From the NCBI RefSeq assembly GCF_946151065.1, contig NZ_CAMGZA010000005.1:1-64000 (forward strand): DNA of 64,000 bases, written 5' to 3'. The stretch is from Microbacterium sp. Marseille-Q6965 (GTDB lineage Bacteria; Actinomycetota; Actinomycetes; Actinomycetales; Microbacteriaceae). Positions 40,494-49,679 of the stretch are shown in pieces (position 1 is the first letter of the stretch; each line of letters opens with the position of its first letter). Below the pieces are notes generated by a model. That model was given only the letters and a program-made list of their open reading frames with translations, ran no database searches and had not been told where the DNA came from. Made by a program: the position numbers and the translations under genes.

Positions 40494-42239
40494 TCAGGAG
40501 TGCACGCGGCGGCGGAGCACCTGGATGCGCTTCTGCAGCTGCGCCACGGTGGCCTGCGCCACCGCCGGGCCCCCGCAGGTGCGCCGCAGCTCGGCGTGGA
40601 TCGCGCCGTGCGGCTGGCCGGTCTGCCTGGCGTAGACCCCGACGAGGCTGTTCAGCAGCTGGCGCTGCTCCTTCAACGTGCGGTGCAACGGCTCCGGCAG
40701 GGTCGTCGTCGCCTCGCCGTCCTGCTCGCGCGCCTCGCGCGCCTGTCGATGCTTCGACTGCCGCGCCACGCGCTGCATCAGCAGCTCGTGCACGTGCTCG
40801 GGCTCGAGCAGGCCCGGCAGCCCGATGAACTCCTGCTCCTCGTCCGTGCCCGGCACGGCGAGCTGACCGAACTCCTTGCCCTCGAACACGACGCGGTCGA
40901 AATGCGCGACCGAGCCGAGTGCCTGGAACGATCCCTCCTCCATGAGCGCGTCCGAGGCCTTGTCCTCGCGCTCGGCCGCTTCCAGCAGCGAGTCGTCGAG
41001 GCCGTCGGCGTCCTTGTCGCCCCGGTCGAGCACGTGGTCGCGTTGGCGCTCCATCTCGCCGGCCAGGCCCATGAGCACGGGCACGTGCGGCAGGAACACG
41101 CTCGCGGCCTCGCCGCGGCGGCGAGCGCGCACGAAGCGGCCGATCGCCTGGGCGAAGAACAGGGGCGTCGACGACGACGTCGCGTAGACGCCCACGGCCA
41201 GACGCGGCACGTCCACGCCTTCCGACACCATGCGCACGGCCACCATCCAGCGGTCATCGCTGGCGCTGAAGCGCTCGATGCGCTGCGAGGCCTCGGCGTC
41301 GTCCGAGAGGACGACCGTCGCGCGCTTGCCGGTGATGGAGTGCAGCAGCTTGGCGTAGGCGCGCGCGGCGGTCTGGTCGGTGGCCAGGACGAGCCCGCCG
41401 GCGTCGGGCACATGGTGCCGGATCTCGGTGAGACGCGCGTCGGCCGAGCGCAGCACCGCCGACATCCACTCGCCGTTCGGGTCGAGGGCGGTGCGCCACG
41501 CCTGGGCGGTGATGTCCTTGATGTTGTCCTGGCCGAGGTGCGCCTCGAGCTCGTCGCCCGCGCGCGTGCGCCACTTCATGTGCCCGGAGTACACGTGGAA
41601 CAGCACGGGGCGCACAACGCCGTCGGCGAGCGCGCGACCGTAGCCGTACGCGTAGTCGGTGACGGAGGTGCGGCGCCCCTGCTCGTCCGGCGCGTACTCG
41701 ACGAACGGGATCGGCGCGTCGTCGCTGCGGAACGGCGTTCCGCTCAGCAGCAGGCGCCGCGTCGCGGGCTCGTAGGCCTCGCGGATCGCATCGCCCCAGC
41801 TGAGCGCGTCGCCGCCGTGGTGCACCTCGTCGAGGATGACGAGGGTGCGGGCGCGCTCCGTGAGCGCCCGGTGCACGATCGCCTTCGCGGCGACCTGGGC
41901 GTAGGTGACGACGACGCCGTGATACTGCCGGGAGGGGGCGGTGTGGCTGTTGCGGAAGGCCGGGTCGAGGCGGATATGCACGCGCGCGGCGGCGTCCGCC
42001 CACTGCGTCTTGAGGTGCTCGGTGGGCGCGACGACGATGATCTGGTCGATGACGTCCTCGTGCCGGAGCTTCCGGGCGAGCGTCAGGGCGAACGTCGTCT
42101 TTCCGGCGCCGGGGGTGGCGGCGACGAGGAAGTCGCGCTTGCCGGCCGCCTCGTAGGCGTCGAGGGCCTCCTGCTGCCACGCCCTGAGGCTTCCCGCGGT
42201 GCCCCAGGGCGCTCTCTGCGGAAAGGACGGTGACAGCAC
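40494..42239 (-). CDS. DEAD/DEAH-box superfamily II helicase (type III restriction-like)
   Basis: This 581-residue protein begins LRAWQQEALDAYEAAGK (Q-like motif), then LVAATPGAGKTTFAL (Walker A), VILDEVHHGGD (DEVH), LLLSGTPFRSDD (III) and a helicase C domain with RMVSEGVDVPRLAVGVYAT and QAIGRFVRAR (VI). The last 120 residues are helical and charged. It is a lone actinobacterial helicase with no restriction or modification partner nearby. The GTG start has TATCGT (42246-42251, minus strand) six bases upstream. Confidence 0.88.
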   Translation of the reverse strand: MLSPSFPQRAPWGTAGSLRAWQQEALDAYEAAGKRDFLVAATPGAGKTTFALTLARKLRHEDVIDQIIVVAPTEHLKTQWADAAARVHIRLDPAFRNSHTAPSRQYHGVVVTYAQVAAKAIVHRALTERARTLVILDEVHHGGDALSWGDAIREAYEPATRRLLLSGTPFRSDDAPIPFVEYAPDEQGRRTSVTDYAYGYGRALADGVVRPVLFHVYSGHMKWRTRAGDELEAHLGQDNIKDITAQAWRTALDPNGEWMSAVLRSADARLTEIRHHVPDAGGLVLATDQTAARAYAKLLHSITGKRATVVLSDDAEASQRIERFSASDDRWMVAVRMVSEGVDVPRLAVGVYATSSSTPLFFAQAIGRFVRARRRGEAASVFLPHVPVLMGLAGEMERQRDHVLDRGDKDADGLDDSLLEAAEREDKASDALMEEGSFQALGSVAHFDRVVFEGKEFGQLAVPGTDEEQEFIGLPGLLEPEHVHELLMQRVARQSKHRQAREAREQDGEATTTLPEPLHRTLKEQRQLLNSLVGVYARQTGQPHGAIHAELRRTCGGPAVAQATVAQLQKRIQVLRRRVHS

Positions 42240-42293
42240 TCATCCACGATAAGCGAGGTGGCCGACGCCGGCCGTCGGCGTAGTCTGCCTGAC

Positions 42294-43133
42294 ATGAGCG
42301 ACGCCCCCTCCGCCCAGGCCCCGTACGACGACAATGTGGGTGCGCACCCGTGGCGCCGCTTCGTCGCAGTGGGTGACTCGTTCACCGAGGGCATCGGAGA
42401 CCCCGAGCCCGGCTCGCCGGGCGGGCACCGTGGGTGGGCAGACCGCGTCGCGGAGGTGCTCGCTGGCCAGGTGGACGACTTCGCGTACGCGAACCTCGCG
42501 GTGCGCGGCAAGCTCATCCGCCAGATCTCCGCGGAGCAGTTGGACCGGGCGGTCGCGCTGCAGCCCGACCTCGTCACCCTGTGTGCCGGCGGGAACGACG
42601 TGCTCCGGCCCGGCACGGATCCCGATGAGATCGCCGTGCTGTTCGAGCAGGCGGTGGCGACCCTCAGCGCCACGGGCGCCGCGGTGGTGATCTTCACCGG
42701 TTTCGACGTGGGCTGGAACCCGGTCTTCCGCGCGCTGCGGGGCAGGATCGCCATCTACAACGAGAACATGCGGGCCGTCGCCGAGCGCCACGACGCGATC
42801 GTCGCGGACCTGTGGGCCCTCAAGGAGATCCAGGACCCGCGCTTCTGGTCCGCCGATCGCCTCCATCTGAACCCGCTGGGGCACCACGAGGTGGCCCGCA
42901 TGGTGCTGCGCACGCTCAACGTGCCCAACGACCTGCGAGCGATGCGCCCGGACCCCCTGCCGGAGCGCAACTGGCGTGAGGCGCGTCGCGACGACCTCGT
43001 GTGGGCGCGCACGCACCTCGTGCCGTGGGTGCTGCGCCGGCTGCGTCACCAGTCCTCGGGCGACCACGTGCTGCCCAAGCGCCCCGAGGCGCTGCCGGTG
43101 CGCAGCCGCCCCTCCGCGCCGCGCGGGGACTGA
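42294..43133 (+). CDS. SGNH/GDSL hydrolase
   Basis: This 279-residue protein shows the four SGNH blocks: FVAVGDSFTEGIGD (nucleophile Ser), NLAVRGKLI (Gly), LCAGGNDVLRPG (Asn), and DRLHLNPLGHHEVA (catalytic Asp and His). It is an esterase or lipase of unknown substrate. There is no signal peptide, so it is cytoplasmic. TAGTCT (42281-42286) ends seven bases before the ATG. Confidence 0.92.
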   Translation: MSDAPSAQAPYDDNVGAHPWRRFVAVGDSFTEGIGDPEPGSPGGHRGWADRVAEVLAGQVDDFAYANLAVRGKLIRQISAEQLDRAVALQPDLVTLCAGGNDVLRPGTDPDEIAVLFEQAVATLSATGAAVVIFTGFDVGWNPVFRALRGRIAIYNENMRAVAERHDAIVADLWALKEIQDPRFWSADRLHLNPLGHHEVARMVLRTLNVPNDLRAMRPDPLPERNWREARRDDLVWARTHLVPWVLRRLRHQSSGDHVLPKRPEALPVRSRPSAPRGD

Positions 43134-43145
43134 GCGGCGGCGCCC

Positions 43146-43976
43146 TCAGCGGCGCGCGTGACGCAGCGCCCAGAGGGCGACCGCCGCGGCGGAGGCGACG
43201 TTGAGCGAGTCCACGCCACCGGCCATGGGGATCGTCACGGTGGCGTCCGCGGCGGCGAGCGCATGACGCGACAGCCCGTGCCCCTCGGAGCCCATGAGGA
43301 GCGCGACGCGCTCGGGCGGGTCGTCGACGAAGTCCTCGAGGGCCACGGCGTCGTCGACGAGCGCGAGGGCCGCGATGCGGAAGCCCGCGTCGTGCAGCAG
43401 CGCGGCCGCGCCCGGTTCGCCGTCCCGCTCGCGCCATTCCGGAAGCCGGGTCCACGGCACCTGGAAGACCGTCCCCATGCTCACGCGCACGCTGCGGCGG
43501 TAGAGCGGATCGGCGCAGCGCGGCGTCACGAGCACGGCGTCGGCGCCCAGACCGGCGGCCGCGCGGAAGGCGGCGCCGACATTGGTGTGGTCGACGATGT
43601 CCTCGAGCACGAGGGCCAGGCGCGCTCCCCGCAGCACGTCGGCGACCGGACGGTCCGCGGGGCGGTGCATCGCCGCCAGCATGCCGCGGTGCACCGCGTA
43701 ACCGGTCACCGCCTCGGCCACGGCGTCGGGCACCACGTACACGGGCACCTCCGCGCGACCCGACAGGAGCGTCTCGACCTCCGGCAGCCACTTCTCGGCC
43801 GTCAGAACGGACCGCGGCTCGTGGCCGGCCGCGAGCGCGCGGGCCAGCACCTTCGACGACTCGGCCATGTAGAGCCCGCCGCGCGGCTCCATCACCCGGC
43901 GCAGGGCGACGTCGGTGAGGTCACGATAGTCCGCCAGCCGCTCGTCGGCGGCGTCGTCGATCCGTGCGATCCGCAT
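43146..43976 (-). CDS. TrmH-family RNA 2'-O-methyltransferase
   Basis: This 276-residue SPOUT methyltransferase shows an N-terminal substrate-binding domain (MAESSKVLARALAAG) and the knotted domain with LVLEDIVDHTNVGAAFRAA (motif 1, Asn-Val-Gly-Ala), LLMGSEGHGLS (motif 2) and IPMAGGVDSLNVASAAAV (motif 3). It probably methylates tRNA or rRNA. The ATG has GGGAGGA upstream and a 31-base leader from a TAGGCT that overlaps the -10 of the divergent Sir2 gene. Confidence 0.93.
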   Translation of the reverse strand: MRIARIDDAADERLADYRDLTDVALRRVMEPRGGLYMAESSKVLARALAAGHEPRSVLTAEKWLPEVETLLSGRAEVPVYVVPDAVAEAVTGYAVHRGMLAAMHRPADRPVADVLRGARLALVLEDIVDHTNVGAAFRAAAGLGADAVLVTPRCADPLYRRSVRVSMGTVFQVPWTRLPEWRERDGEPGAAALLHDAGFRIAALALVDDAVALEDFVDDPPERVALLMGSEGHGLSRHALAAADATVTIPMAGGVDSLNVASAAAVALWALRHARR

Positions 43977-44007
43977 CCGGTCCTCCCGATCCCTGGGCAA
44001 CCACCAA

Positions 44008-44017
44008 AGCCTAGACT
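44008..44017. promoter_or_regulatory. Overlapping divergent -10 elements (TrmH-type gene / Sir2 gene)
   Basis: TAGGCT on the minus strand (44008-44013) and TAGACT on the plus strand (44012-44017) share two bases. Each is at a suitable distance from its gene. Confidence 0.5.
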
Positions 44018-44023
44018 TCCGGT

Positions 44024-44875
44024 GTGACCGCCACCGCCCCGTTCGACGCCGCCACGACCGCACAGGTCGGTCGCGCGATCGACGCGCTCGCGGGGCGGCG
44101 GGTCGCGATCCTCACCGGCGCGGGCGTGTCCACCGATTCCGGGATCCCCGACTACCGCGGCGAGGGGGCACCCCGGCGCACCCCCATGACGGCGCAGCAG
44201 TTCCTTGCCGACGACGCGGCACGGCGGCGCTACTGGGTGGGGTCGCACCTCGGGTGGCGAGCCTTCTCGGCCGCGCGACCGAACGAGGGGCACGAGGCCA
44301 TCGCCGCGCTCGAGCACGACGACGTCGCCACCGGCGTGATCACGCAGAACGTCGACGGCCTGCACCTGCGCGCCGGCAGCACCCGCGTGGTCGAGCTGCA
44401 CGGCACCATGCGTCGTGTGCTCTGCCTGCGGTGCGGGCAGGTCTTCGACCGCCGCGACATCGGTGCCCGGATCGAGGCGGACAACCCGTGGATCACCGTG
44501 CCGGAGAACGTGCCGCTCGGCCCCGACGGCGACGTGCTGCCGGAGTCGACCGAGGGCTTCCTCATCCCCGACTGCACGGTGTGCGGGGGCATGCTGAAGC
44601 CCGAGGTCGTCTTCTTCGGCGAGTACATCCCGGCGGGCCGCTTCCGTGAGGCCGAGCAGCTCGTCGCCACCGCCGACGCGCTGCTCGTGGCGGGTTCCTC
44701 GCTCGTCGTGAACTCGGGTATCCGGCTCGTCGAGCGCGCCCGCCGCCGGCGGCTGCCGGTCGTGATCGTCAACCGCGGCGAGACGAAGGCCGACCGCCGC
44801 GCCACGGTGAAGATCGACGCGGGCACCAGCCCCGTGCTCACCCACCTCGCCAGGGCTCTGCCCGCACTGCGCTGA
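44024..44875 (+). CDS. cobB: NAD-dependent protein deacylase, Sir2 family
   Basis: This 283-residue sirtuin shows LTGAGVSTDSGIPDYRG (NAD binding), TQNVDGLH, the catalytic His in VELHGTM, and a zinc finger CLRCG with CTVCGG. KPEVVFFGEYIP and LVAGSSLVVNSG complete the NAD pocket. It removes acyl groups from lysines with NAD+. TAGACT (44012-44017) ends six bases before the GTG start, suggesting a leaderless mRNA. Confidence 0.93.
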   Translation: MTATAPFDAATTAQVGRAIDALAGRRVAILTGAGVSTDSGIPDYRGEGAPRRTPMTAQQFLADDAARRRYWVGSHLGWRAFSAARPNEGHEAIAALEHDDVATGVITQNVDGLHLRAGSTRVVELHGTMRRVLCLRCGQVFDRRDIGARIEADNPWITVPENVPLGPDGDVLPESTEGFLIPDCTVCGGMLKPEVVFFGEYIPAGRFREAEQLVATADALLVAGSSLVVNSGIRLVERARRRRLPVVIVNRGETKADRRATVKIDAGTSPVLTHLARALPALR

Positions 44876-44903
44876 GCCAGCCGCCTGCCGTTACCCTCGG
44901 TGG

Positions 44904-45464
44904 GTGACACTCATCGCCCTCGTGCGCCACGGACAGACCGACTGGAACCTCGAAGGACGCCTGCAGGGCTCCTCGGACATCCCGCTCAACGACACGGGCC
45001 GTGCGCAGGCCAGGGCCGCCGCGGAGAGGCTGCGGGGCGGCGGGTATGCGGCGATCGTCGCCAGCCCGCTCTCCCGCGCAGCGGAGACGGCGCGGATCAT
45101 CGCGACCGAGCTGGGGCTTCCGGCGCCCGAGAGCGTCGCCGCCCTCGCCGAGCGCGGCTACGGCGTGGCGGAGGGTCTTGATGTGCTCGCGGCGCGCGAG
45201 CGCTACGGCGACGCCGTGCCCGGCGCCGAGACGCGACCGGTCGTCGCCGAGCGGGCGGCGACCGCGCTGCAGGAACTCGCCAGCCGGCACGGCGAGGCGC
45301 GCGTGATCGCGGTCAGCCACGGCGGCGTGATCGGCACGCTGCTGCGCCTCGCGACCGACGGAGCCCTGCCGAACGCGCAGTCGCGGGTGACGAACGCCTC
45401 CATCTGGGTCTTCGACGTCACGCCCGAGGCCGTGACGCTCGCTGCCGCCGACGCCGTCGTCTGA
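44904..45464 (+). CDS. Histidine phosphatase family protein
   Basis: This 186-residue protein has ALVRHGQTDWN (phosphohistidine motif RHG), SPLSRAAETARII, AERGYGVAEG (catalytic acid region) and VSHGGVIG (second catalytic His). It belongs to the phosphoglycerate-mutase-like superfamily; substrate is not clear. TACCCT (44892-44897) ends six bases before the GTG start. It follows the Sir2 gene by 28 bases. Confidence 0.92.
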   Translation: MTLIALVRHGQTDWNLEGRLQGSSDIPLNDTGRAQARAAAERLRGGGYAAIVASPLSRAAETARIIATELGLPAPESVAALAERGYGVAEGLDVLAARERYGDAVPGAETRPVVAERAATALQELASRHGEARVIAVSHGGVIGTLLRLATDGALPNAQSRVTNASIWVFDVTPEAVTLAAADAVV

Positions 45465-45549
45465 CGCGGCCCCGGGCGTGCGGTTTGTCAGATCGATGCG
45501 CACCGACGCCGACGCATCGCGACACCGCGCGCATCCGATTCCATAACGA

Positions 45550-45566
45550 CTGAGCATCCTGCTCAG
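45550..45566. promoter_or_regulatory. Palindromic operator candidate before the Lrp-type gene
   Basis: CTGAGCATCCTGCTCAG is a perfect 17-base inverted repeat with a three-base centre. It overlaps the expected -35 area of the -10 TAGGCT at 45587-45592, so it may be a repressor site, most simply for the adjacent Lrp-type protein. This is inference. Confidence 0.5.
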
Positions 45567-45600
45567 GTCGCCCGACCGCAGCCTGTTAGGCTCCTTCGCT

Positions 45601-46077
45601 ATGGCCTCGCTCGATCACGTCGACCTCGAACTCCTCGCGGCTCTCGCCGAGGACCCGCGCGCCACGGTCGTGGCGCTTGCGGAGCGCCTGCACCTCTCGC
45701 GCAACACCGTGCAGGCGCGCATGGGCCGGCTGGAGAAGTCGGGCGCCTTCCGGTCGTTCGAGCGCTCGATCTCCACGGCGGCCCTCGGGTTCCCGCTCGA
45801 GGCGTTCATCGCCGTGGGCGTGCGGCAGCCGCACCTGCAGAAGATCACCGCCGAGCTGGCGCGGCTTCCCGAGGTCCTTCAGGTGCACGGCCTCAGCGGG
45901 CAGACCGACCTGATGACCTTCGTCGCGTGCCGGGACGCGCGCCATCTCTTCGACGTGGACGGCCGCATCCTGGGCATCGAGGGCGTCGAGCGCACCGAGA
46001 CCTCGCTCGTGATGAGCGAGGCGATCCCGTACCGCGTGAGCGGCCTCATGGAGCTCGCCAAGCGCGACGGCCGCTGA
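45601..46077 (+). CDS. Lrp/AsnC-family transcriptional regulator
   Basis: This 158-residue protein has an N-terminal helix-turn-helix (DHVDLELLAALAEDPRATVVAL; HLSRNTVQARMGRLEKSG) and a C-terminal RAM domain (VLQVHGLSGQTDLMTFVAC; VERTETSLVMSE). It should bind DNA as a dimer or octamer and sense an amino acid. TAGGCT (45587-45592) ends eight bases before the ATG, and a perfect palindrome lies at 45550-45566. Its targets cannot be told; no amino-acid gene is adjacent. Confidence 0.92.
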   Translation: MASLDHVDLELLAALAEDPRATVVALAERLHLSRNTVQARMGRLEKSGAFRSFERSISTAALGFPLEAFIAVGVRQPHLQKITAELARLPEVLQVHGLSGQTDLMTFVACRDARHLFDVDGRILGIEGVERTETSLVMSEAIPYRVSGLMELAKRDGR

Positions 46078-46086
46078 GTCGCGGCG

Positions 46087-46968
46087 CTACTCGGAGAGGA
46101 ACCGCCGGATCGCCTCCGCCGCCTCCGCCGGCTTCTCGTAGTGGATGAGGTGGCCGACGTCGGCCAGCTCCACGAGCCGGGCATCCGGGAAGAGCGCGCG
46201 CAGCCGCCGCTCCGCCTCGATGGGCGTGATGTCGTCGCGGTCCGCGGCGACGAGCAACGTGGGCTGCGCGATGCGCGGCGCCGACTCCCGCACGTCGTGC
46301 GACACGCTCGTCACGAACGCCTCGCGCAGCACATCCCGGTCGGCGAACCCTGAGAAGAAGCGGTCATGCTGGTCATGGATCCAGCGACGCAGCGCCGGGT
46401 CGCGCGTCTTGGCCATCGCCAGGCTCATGATCCGCACGATCACGCGGGTGCGCAGCAGCCAGGTGCCGATCCGCTCCGGCAGGCGGGCACCGGCGCCGTA
46501 GTAGAGCACCGCGAGACGCGTGAACAGGCCGCGCGGCCCCTCGAGGGCGGGCGCGCCGATCGGATTGATGAGGATCAGGCGGGGCGTCGCGAGCCCGCGG
46601 GCCACGGCCGCCGCCGCGACGATGGAGCCGAACGAATGGCCCAGCACGACGGCCCCCGGCGCGGCCGCCGCGGCGAAGGCGGCGGCCCACGCGGCGTACG
46701 TCTCGAGGTCGTGCGCACGGTCCGGCAACGGCGGAGAGGCACCGAAACCCGGCAGGTCCGGCATGACGACGCGCACGCCGGGAAGATGCGCCACGACCGG
46801 CTCGAGGCCGTGGTGATCGCCGCGGAACCCGTGATAGGCGACGATCGTCGTGTCGGCGTCCTCGGGCCCGTACACCCAGTACGCGGTGGAACCGCCGAGC
46901 ACCGCCACCTCGCGGCGCTCGACGGGGATGCGGGCGAGGCGATCGGCGTACGGAGAAGCGACGGGCAC
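46087..46968 (-). CDS. Alpha/beta-fold hydrolase
   Basis: This 293-residue protein shows AYHGFRGDHHG (oxyanion hole), MPDLPGFG, VLGHSFGSIVAAA (nucleophile Ser), ADRDDITP (Asp) and DVGHLIHYEKP (His). It belongs to the alpha/beta-hydrolase family with a cap domain; substrate unknown. TAGACT (46975-46980, minus strand) ends six bases before the GTG start. Confidence 0.92.
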   Translation of the reverse strand: MPVASPYADRLARIPVERREVAVLGGSTAYWVYGPEDADTTIVAYHGFRGDHHGLEPVVAHLPGVRVVMPDLPGFGASPPLPDRAHDLETYAAWAAAFAAAAAPGAVVLGHSFGSIVAAAAVARGLATPRLILINPIGAPALEGPRGLFTRLAVLYYGAGARLPERIGTWLLRTRVIVRIMSLAMAKTRDPALRRWIHDQHDRFFSGFADRDVLREAFVTSVSHDVRESAPRIAQPTLLVAADRDDITPIEAERRLRALFPDARLVELADVGHLIHYEKPAEAAEAIRRFLSE

Positions 46969-47054
46969 TCGTCGAGTCTAGGAGCGCCGCACGGTGCCGC
47001 GACGCGCCGCCATCGCCGCCCGGGAATGTCGGTGTGCCGCCCTACGGTGTGGGT

Positions 47055-47960
47055 ATGAGCGACCGCTGGCCCGATCCGCCGCCGCTGTTCGACCTGGACG
47101 ACCCGGACGACCTGGCGGAGCCGGGGGACGCGCCGGCCCTGCCCGAGCCGGCGGCGACGGCCGTCGCCGCCGCCCTGCCCCTCATCGCCGCCGCCACGCG
47201 CGCGGCCGCCGCCGAGCCGCGCGCCACCGAGGCCGCGGACGACGCGCCGATGGTGCTCTCGGAGCGGCCGCCACGCCTGCTCCAGCGCGTCGCGGTGTTC
47301 GACCTCGAGACGACCGGCGTCGACGTGGAGAACGACCGGATCGTCACCGCCTACGTGGGGCTGCTCGACGACTCCGGAGCCGTCCTGCACGCAGAGTCAT
47401 GGCTCGCCGACCCCGGTGTCGAGATCCCGGCTGGCGCCACCGCCGTGCACGGCATCACCACGGAACACGCGCGCGCTCAGGGCCGCCCGGCGGCCGAGGT
47501 GGTGGGCGAGATCGTCCAGGCGCTGCGCACGATCCTCGCGGGAGGCATCCCCGTCGTCGCGTACAACGCGGCCTTCGACCTGTCGATGCTCAAGCACGAG
47601 GCGCGCCGCCATGGCCTCGACCCCCTCGCCGATCCCTCCCCCGTGATCGACCCGCTCGTCATCGACAAGACCGTGGACCGTTACCGCAAGGGCAAGCGCA
47701 CGCTCGACGTGGTCGCCGCGCACTACGCGGTGGCGCTCGAGGCCGCGCACGAGGCCTCGGCCGACGCGATCGCCGCAGGTCGCGTGGCGCTCGCCATCGC
47801 CGAGCGCTACGCCGACGCGCTGCCGCCCACGGTGGAGGAGCTCCACACGCAGCAGATCGCCTGGGCCCGCGCGCAGGCCGAAAGCCTGACGGAGTACTTC
47901 GTGCGCATCGGGCGCCTCGACCCCGCCGACGCGCTCGATGGCAGCTGGCCGGTGCGCTGA
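47055..47960 (+). CDS. Exonuclease domain protein (DNA polymerase III epsilon-like, DnaQ family)
   Basis: This 301-residue protein has an acidic, Ala/Pro-rich N-terminal 75 residues, then a DEDDh exonuclease domain: VFDLETTGVD (Asp-x-Glu), VAYNAAFDLSMLK (Asp), and HEASADA with the final His and Asp. It lacks the BRCT domain seen in some homologues. The ATG at 47055 is chosen over an upstream GTG because TACGGT (47043-47048) ends six bases before it. Confidence 0.9.
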   Translation: MSDRWPDPPPLFDLDDPDDLAEPGDAPALPEPAATAVAAALPLIAAATRAAAAEPRATEAADDAPMVLSERPPRLLQRVAVFDLETTGVDVENDRIVTAYVGLLDDSGAVLHAESWLADPGVEIPAGATAVHGITTEHARAQGRPAAEVVGEIVQALRTILAGGIPVVAYNAAFDLSMLKHEARRHGLDPLADPSPVIDPLVIDKTVDRYRKGKRTLDVVAAHYAVALEAAHEASADAIAAGRVALAIAERYADALPPTVEELHTQQIAWARAQAESLTEYFVRIGRLDPADALDGSWPVR

Positions 47961-48017
47961 GCCGACCGGCGTCGGCACCTCGTCGCCGCACCCGCCTCTC
48001 CGGGCTACCCTCGGGGC

Positions 48018-48395
48018 ATGAGCCTCGACGAGCTGCTTCGCGTCGGCCTGCTGCTTCTGCCGCTCCTCGGTGCACTCGCCGGTGCGATCTGGGTCGTCGT
48101 GGTGATGAACTCCTCGGTCCCGCTCGAGAGGAAGTACGGCCAGTCGTCGTCGGGCGCCGCCCTCTTCAACGAGGCGTTCCACCCCAGCGCGGCGAACGCG
48201 CTCAAGACCTGGGAGCAGGACAAGCGGACGATCGTCCCGGCACCGTCGCCCGACAAGGGACCCGGCATCATCGATGTCGACAAGGGCACGATCCGCCTCG
48301 ACATCGCGGAGACCGCCACACCGAACACGCCCGAGGCAGCCGGGGACCGCGCGCCTCACGCCTCGGATCGCCCGCCCCACACCCGGGGCCACTGA
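48018..48395 (+). CDS. Small membrane protein of unknown function (125 aa)
   Basis: The protein has one N-terminal helix (VGLLLLPLLGALAGAIWVVVV) and a polar tail rich in Pro, Asp and Ala. I do not recognise a family. TACCCT (48006-48011) ends six bases before the ATG. A bidirectional hairpin follows. Confidence 0.7.
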   Translation: MSLDELLRVGLLLLPLLGALAGAIWVVVVMNSSVPLERKYGQSSSGAALFNEAFHPSAANALKTWEQDKRTIVPAPSPDKGPGIIDVDKGTIRLDIAETATPNTPEAAGDRAPHASDRPPHTRGH

Positions 48396-48416
48396 GCGCC
48401 CGCACGTGTCCGGATA

Positions 48417-48450
48417 CGACGAAGGCCCCGCCGGAGCGGGGCCTTCGTCG
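48417..48450. terminator. Bidirectional terminator between the small membrane gene and rpmE2
   Basis: A perfect 14-base-pair stem (48417-48430 with 48437-48450) encloses a six-base loop between two convergent genes. Confidence 0.8.
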
Positions 48451-48459
48451 AACGCGGGC

Positions 48460-48711
48460 TTACTTGGAGCCGAAGCCCTTGAAGCGCTGGTTGAACTTCT
48501 CGACGCGACCGGCCGAGTCCATGATGCGCTGCTTGCCCGTGTAGAACGGGTGCGAGGCCGACGAGATCTCGACGTCGATCACCGGGTACTCGACGCCGTC
48601 GAGCTCGATCGTCTTGTCGCTGGTCGCGGTCGAGCGCGTCAGGAACGTCTCGCCCGAACCCAGGTCGCGGAACACGACCGCCTTGTACTCGGGGTGGATC
48701 TCAGTCTTCAT
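48460..48711 (-). CDS. rpmE2: 50S ribosomal protein L31, type B
   Basis: This 83-residue ribosomal protein starts [17 protein letters not shown] and ends [14 protein letters not shown]. It lacks the zinc-binding cysteines of type A L31 (no CxxC), so it is the zinc-free paralogue that often replaces it under zinc limitation. I find no clear Zur box upstream; a TATC-rich AT stretch near 48735-48748 may hold the promoter. AAGGACAT precedes the ATG. Confidence 0.95.
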   Translation of the reverse strand: MKTEIHPEYKAVVFRDLGSGETFLTRSTATSDKTIELDGVEYPVIDVEISSASHPFYTGKQRIMDSAGRVEKFNQRFKGFGSK

Positions 48712-48806
48712 TCGGATGTCCTTGCGGGAGCGATTGATAAAAGGGAAGTCTGTGGGTGCGCGGGCACCAGCGATCAAGTCTAGCAGAGGTCGCGCCGGGA
48801 GTCCGC

Positions 48807-49595
48807 TCAGATGCGGGCGCGGGCGGCGTACCGACCGTTCGCCGAGGCGAGCGCGATCTGCATGCCGAAGGTCGCCGAGAGGTTCTCCGGCGTGAGGGTC
48901 TCGCGGATGGGCCCCGCGGCCACCACTGCCCCGTCGCGCATCAGCAGCACATGGGTGAAGCCGACGGGGATCTCCTCGACGTGGTGGGTCACCATGACGA
49001 TCGCGGGCGTGGAGGGTGAGGCGGCGTATTCCGACAGCAGGGCGAGCAGCACCTCGCGTGAGCCCAGGTCGAGGCTCGCGGTCGGCTCATCCAGCAGGAG
49101 CAGCTCGGGATCCGTCATGATCGCACGAGCGATCTGGACCCGCTTGCGCTCGCCGTCGCTGAGCGTGCCGAAGAGACGGTCGGCGAGATGGTCCAGCCGC
49201 CAGTCGCGCAGCACACGCAACGCCCGGCGCTCGTCGACGTTCTCGTACTCCTCGTTCCATCGCCCCATCACCGAGTAGGCCGCCGTCATGACGACGTTCA
49301 GCACCGTCTCCTCGGCGGGGATCTGACGCGCCAGCGCCGTGGAGGCGAAGCCGATACGCGGGCGCAACTCGAACACGTCGGTGCGGCCCAGCTGCTCGTC
49401 GAGGATGCGAACGGTTCCCGAGGTCGGGTGCATCAGCGTGTCGGCCAGCTGGAGCACGGTCGTCTTGCCTGCGCCGTTCGGGCCGAGGATCACCCAGCGC
49501 TCGTCGTCGTTCACCGTCCAACTGACGCCGTCCACGATGTTGCGGGATCCGCGACGGACGACGACATCGGCGAACGAGAGCACGGGGTCTGCCAT
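48807..49595 (-). CDS. ABC transporter ATP-binding protein
   Basis: This 262-residue ATPase shows [12 protein letters not shown] (Walker A), [16 protein letters not shown] (signature), [11 protein letters not shown] (Walker B) and [12 protein letters not shown] (switch His). No permease lies adjacent, so it may be an orphan or pair with distant subunits; its sequence resembles the ModF or YheS-like single-copy group. TAGGCT (49603-49608, minus strand) ends seven bases before the ATG. Confidence 0.9.
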   Translation of the reverse strand: MADPVLSFADVVVRRGSRNIVDGVSWTVNDDERWVILGPNGAGKTTVLQLADTLMHPTSGTVRILDEQLGRTDVFELRPRIGFASTALARQIPAEETVLNVVMTAAYSVMGRWNEEYENVDERRALRVLRDWRLDHLADRLFGTLSDGERKRVQIARAIMTDPELLLLDEPTASLDLGSREVLLALLSEYAASPSTPAIVMVTHHVEEIPVGFTHVLLMRDGAVVAAGPIRETLTPENLSATFGMQIALASANGRYAARARI

Positions 49596-49679
49596 GCGGA
49601 TCAGCCTACCGATCCCGAGACCGGCGTTCGGTCCGCGCGCGCCGATTCACCCGACGCCGCACCGATATGCTCGACGCTC

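Noticed and set aside
48712..48806. Zur box before rpmE2
   Set aside because: Type-B L31 genes are often zinc-regulated, but I could not find the palindromic TGA-n-TCA type site here.
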